In this document: piece by piece, positions 24,101-30,100 of the stretch
Numbering within the stretch: the first letter of the stretch is position 1
Layout: every line of letters starts with the position of its first letter
NCBI GenBank assembly: GCA_963402885.1
Contig: OY727100.1
Span: 22,353,665 to 22,417,664 of the forward strand
Reading direction: 5' to 3'
From: Antedon bifida
Taxonomy: Eukaryota; Echinodermata; Crinoidea; Comatulida; Antedonidae
Length of the DNA: 64,000 bases
Notes under the pieces: model-generated
What the model was told of the DNA's origin: nothing
The model's input: the letters and a program-made list of their open reading frames with translations, nothing else
Database searches by the model: none
Translations under genes and position numbers: made by a program

Positions 24101-27100
24101 CTTATTTTGATTTCTCTGATATTTTTTTTGTAAATAATTTTAACTTATATAAAATGAATTTGCTTATTTACTGCATACAATAATAAATAAAATAATAACT
24201 CGACTTGGCAGTGACTCCTAAATATGTGTCCGAAAGGAGAGGTTCTACTTTATTTTAAATTGTTTGTTTTAGCTCCGAACCCAGATGTTGAGAAGTTACA
24301 GAAAGCTTTAGAATGCAGTAAGCAAATGCTAAGTTACGTGAACCAGGCAGTGAAAGAATGTGAGAATCAGCAGAAACTTGTTGAAATAAGTGGACGCATG
24401 GACACATCACCGCTTGACCGCTCCAACAACCCTATTGTACAAGAATACAAGGTACATTTTTATTGCATTTAGTTTTTAGCAGCTGCTAGCAACCTCTCGC
24501 GTTCCTCTGATTTCCTAGTGGCACTAATTTTTTTTTTTTTTAAGAAAGTTATCTAGCAATGATAATAATTTGTTGTTTTTAAATTAAAGATTTTTAATAA
24601 CAAAGTAGGCTTGACTATGATAAAGGTTTTTACATAATCATTATGTGATACATTTGTTAATAATAACTTGGGAAGTTGTTGTTGTTATTCCTGCATTTTC
24701 CTGGTAAAACAGACGATGACCTAGTTTTTGTGACATGCTTTAATTATAAATTCTATAAAGAATGAAGAAAACACAACATTTTTTTTCTATTTAAATTTCA
24801 TAGAACATTGACTTAACGAATAGGAAGCTACTACACTATGGAGACTTAACATGGAAAATAGGAAAAACGAAAAAATTAGGTAAGCTTTTGTGTGTAATTA
24901 GACGTGGTTGAGCAAGCTCTAGCGCTGTATATTGTATGTCTATATAAAGCAGAATGACCTATAAATTATAAATGGTTAAATAATTGGCTTGTCTGAAATA
25001 TCGTTTAAGTAAACACTTTAATTATGAAGTGAGACGACATTAGCTGGATCTTTAATCAGTTGCAAGCAAACATGTTTAATGTACTCTCAATGTGTTAATG
25101 TTTATTAAGTTTTTGAAATGTTTTAGTTGAGTATATGTAAGGATTTACCTTTATGTTTATGTATACAATTAAAACAACTTCTGTATGTTATATCAAATAT
25201 TTTGTGTGCTGGATATCTTAAGCTCTGTCAACACTGTCAAACTAGTTGATCTGTTTTCTTTCTTTTTGTTTTTCTTTTATATTTTATTTTTGTTGTAAAT
25301 ATGTTTACTGAACCACTTTGGAAATCAGTACATCTGTATTGAAAGTGTATTTCAGTTTAAAGAAAGAACAAATAAATAAATTTGGACAATAAAAAATAGT
25401 TGTACAAAAAAAGTGTATGTATGGCAGCAATATGCCTAAATATGGTAGTGATATGACATAATGTCCATATATGGGCACATTGCATTTTGTTGTCACATAA
25501 AGTTTGATAGTGTAGACAGAACTCTATATCACTGTATATTGATGTGTTCTTTAGATCTGCATGTGTTACTGTTGGATGATATACTAGTGTTACTACAAAA
25601 ACAAGATGAACGATACGTGTTGAAATGTCATAGTATGACTGTACAACGCGGAGATGACGTACGCAATACACACAGCCCAATCGTAAAGTTGGCAACTCTA
25701 CTATGTCGAAACGTTGCTACAAGTGAGTTGCAATATTTACAAATTGAATGCACAAAAGTAGATCTAACTACTGTACTTATTTTCGGATGATATGTGTATG
25801 TTTGACACAAACATATAAATTAAAGTCACAAATCTCACCTGATAGAGATATATCTTTAAATATAAACAAACAATTCTGTCCCCAAAAACTAACTCTGCCA
25901 AACTTGGCATGTTGCAGTACTATTTTTACATTTCTTTACCCATGGTCGCCCAAACCAGAACTGGTTTGCATTGGGGCTCTGTATTATAATATAAACAAAA
26001 TGGAGGACAGAGATGTTCCACTCCAAATATCATTTTAAAATGTCTTATACTTAATAAGACTACTTTGATTTGAAAATACTAACAGAAGTCTTGATTCAAT
26101 TTATTAATTGGAAGATTATTATTAAATTTTTCGTTCTCTTTGTAGACAAAAAAGCGTTTTTCTTAGTAAGCACACAGATTACAGGCCCTCAGATCTATGA
26201 ACTAGTTGCCGGCACCGCTATCAAACGACAAGCGTGGATGGACGTCATTCTAGCGGCACAAGAGGCTGCTAAGAAACGACCGTCACGAAGGAGAGAAGCA
26301 CGTCCCTCTGCCGTACCAATCATACAGAGGCGGGAAGTTGAAGAGGATAGGTAAGTAGATATCATGATATCCGGGGTTAGGAATTTAGAATGTTTAGTTC
26401 TGGCAAGAACGGTTGAGTTTCTCAACGTTTCAATCAATGTACTTTGATCGTCCTCAGATGCGAGAATTACTTAACTATAATGCACCCTCTAGAGGTCTAA
26501 CACCTCTTTTATGATATTTGTTAGCGTCTTTATTATTATTTTTCTTCTTTCCATTTTGGCTCATAAAAAAGCCTAACACTTTAAACCAATGACTAAATAA
26601 TATTTTATAGACTTATATCCAAGAAGAAAAAATCTGAATTTAAAAGTTTGAATAGCTTTACAATTGCTGAAGATGATATATATATAATAACATTCACTAT
26701 TTTTCAGCGAAGTGATTGTGACCCCTGCTGCAGCACCGCAGACGGCGACGGTAGTTGAAGGACCAAAAATTATTGAAGGGTCTATAGAAGTTGTTAGGGT
26801 AAACAAAGAAGAGGCTGTCCGACATAAGACCAGGTCTAATGGTAAGTTAAGCACCAAACTATGACATAAGACCAGGTCTAATGGTAAGTTAAGCACCAAA
26901 CTATGACATAAAACCAGGTCTAATGGTTAGTTAAGCACCAAACTAAGACATAAGACCAGGTCTAATGGTAAGTTAAGCACCAAACTATGACATAAGACCA
27001 GGTCTAATGGTAAGTTAAGCACCAAACTAAGACATAAGACCAGGTCTAATGGTAAGTTAAGCACCAAATTAAGATTGAAGACAATGTCTAATGGTAAGTA

Positions 27101-30100
27101 AGTACCAAACTTTGAAACTCCTATTAAGGGAAAATTTCCCATGAATGGAGCGAAAGGAAATATATACTATGTATACACCATGGCCAAACCCCTATTCAAG
27201 GGTCACCCCAATTAAGAGACATTTGGTTTGGTCCCAAAGGTGTCCCCTTAAGGAGTTCTACTGTAAGATGAGACAAGTTATTTAAAAACAAATTTAGTAG
27301 AATAAAAGTGCACTTTCAAAAGATTTATTATTCGTTTTAATTTGTAGAATGCCAAAGCCATGTGTTCGATGGCTCATCATCTAAACAGTATGGTAACCAA
27401 GATATCACCACGCCTCTTACAGATATTGTGAATAAGGTTTGTAAATCATTTTAATTAGTAATAATAATGTTCTTGATATTTGTTTTTGTGAAGTAGCATT
27501 TGTGCCAGGGAGCTAAGTAGTTGATCAGCCTATTCTAACATAAATTTGTAAATTTATACTGGGAACAATTATGAATGCAATTCTCAAGTGGGATGCGAAC
27601 CCACGACCTCCAGATCACTAGCCAGGTGGTCATACCTCTAGACCACTGAGCTTATGCTGATGGATAGAGTTAGATTTGAGCCCACTGTAAACATCTAATT
27701 AATAATGTCTGTATTATATCTTATTATATCATATTATTATATATACAACCAAAAACTATTGAGTGTTCAGTTATCTAGAGAAAGAATTTGGGAAAGGCTT
27801 AAGAAAGTTCACTATATCTTTTTGTTGTCTAATTTTACCATCATAAAATAAACGTCTTATATCAGAGTTTTACAATGTCAATCTATTGGTTATGTTGTAA
27901 ATAATTTTGTTGTAGCCATTCTCAGAAGATGCGTCAAGTAAGGACATCACACAGCATCTGTTGAGGTTGTCAAGAAAAGGCAAACAAACCTCTGGTAAGA
28001 AACTATGTATTTAAAATTTAGTGACTTTCTCTCGCGTTGACAACTGACATAGGTGAGAATAATCTTTATTTAGCCAACATATAGAACATATATTATTATT
28101 TTTTTCTGCTATCTTGTTATGTGTATGTTTTGAAAGGAAAAAAGATCTGAAATAAAGTATGAACTTTTTTGTTTTGATAATTAACCAGTGATTTCATGAA
28201 AGAAATGAAATTAAAATCCTGCATCCAACTTACAAATTGTTGTACAATTATCAATAAATCTCATTTTTAACTGGTATTGTATTTTTATTTTTATTTTATA
28301 TTTTTACTCAATATTCTAATATTTAGATTAGTTTAGATTATGAGTGCTTATAAACTATCTTAGAATTTTTTTTTCTCAATATTCTAATTTAATTTCAGTA
28401 GCCTAAATGATTTAGCAATTAAATTAAATCACATTTAACTGTTAAAATTAACAATAGTACACTTAAGCTTCTGTCTACACTATCAAACTTGTTCGACAAA
28501 AAAAAGTGTGATGTGCCCAAATGTGGTAGTGAAATGCCCACATATGGTAGTGATTTGACATTATCATGTCAATATATGGGCATGTCACAAAGTTTGATAG
28601 TGTAGATAGAGCTTTAGTTATTAAAGGGCATTCTTGCATATGTATTATTGTGGTGTTGGCAGTGGTAATATTTGTGTATAGATGAGAGTAAAACTGCAAG
28701 TTATGCAAAAGATAATCATATTATTACCGATGATAAACTTTGATATTTAACTAATCATATTATATTGACAATGCACAATAATGAATAAGTACTTTATTAG
28801 AGGATTATACTTACATAATACCATGACGGATTAATTGGTAATTTAAGCAGGTTAGTTTTAACGATGTCCTGTTCTTTCAGATCTCATTTCAGAAGAAAAG
28901 TACACCAAAGTTCATATAGAGCACATATCGTTAGCTTTTGAATTGTCTACACAGAGGCTTAAAGATTTATTGGTGAGCTTTATAAATGTATTTCAGTTGA
29001 GACTCCCAAAACCAAACTTTTCCTGAGGTTTAAAAAATCCCTAATTCTATGTATTCACTAAAAACCCATTCGAAATTTCAAACCAGACATATCAGGCCAA
29101 TCCAAGTCTAAAGCTCTATCTACACTATCAAACTTTATGTGACAACAAAATGTGATGTGCCCATATATGGAAATGAAGATGTCATATCACTACCATATTT
29201 TGGCATATCACTACCATATTTAGGCATATCACACTTCTTTTCACACAAACTAGTTTGATAGTGTAGACAGAGCTTAAGGATTCTACTTTTAAATTCAAGA
29301 ACCCACCGTGCCTTCCATACCTATCACCTTGTTCCTCTATGGTGTAACCAGTTATCACTAGTTGCTAGTTTGTTTCTAATTAAAAACTATTTTTTCCCAG
29401 AAATGTTTGAAAGAAGATGATAAACATCGGACAGAATTGCAAACATTGGTAGACTCTGAAGTAAGTGAAAAGGAGAAATTAAAACAGCGAATAGAAGAAC
29501 TTGAATCACAATTAAGAACTAGTGTGTCGTCTGAAACTGCTGTTGAATCTTCCAGCAGTACTCCCCCTGCTTCTTTAGAACAAGTATCTTCAATTAATGA
29601 AAGTAAATTTGTTTTGGATGAAAAAGAAGATCAAATATGTGAAAGACTCGCAGAGCAAACGCATGAAAGGAAATTATCAAACGATGATTTGACACAGAAA
29701 CTTAGCGAAATTAACATTGATTCTACAGACAATGGCATCCAAGTGTTTGAAAATGTCGATCGGACAAACTTAGATTACGTAGAGAATAATTTTCACGAGG
29801 AACAAGTAACGAATTTAGATGATTCAGACCGTTCAAGCTTGAAATCAGATGGTTCGCACTCGGATGATACCAGTTCAAACCGGTTACGTGGAGGATCTGA
29901 ATCCGGGTCAGGTTCAGAACGTGATACAAGTCCTCGAAACACGATTCATTTCGCTGTTTCTACTGACTCAAACTTTCCTGTCATTGAAAACGCAAGTGTC
30001 AATGAAAATAATAAATTTGAAATCGAACCATTAGTTGTTGAATTGAATAAAGAAGATTACGACGACGATGATGATATAACCATTCCCGTAGAGCTAGATT

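Noticed and set aside
27575..27657. Functional tRNA gene
   Set aside because: The B box is good but the acceptor stem does not pair and there is no pol III terminator close by; better as a SINE head.
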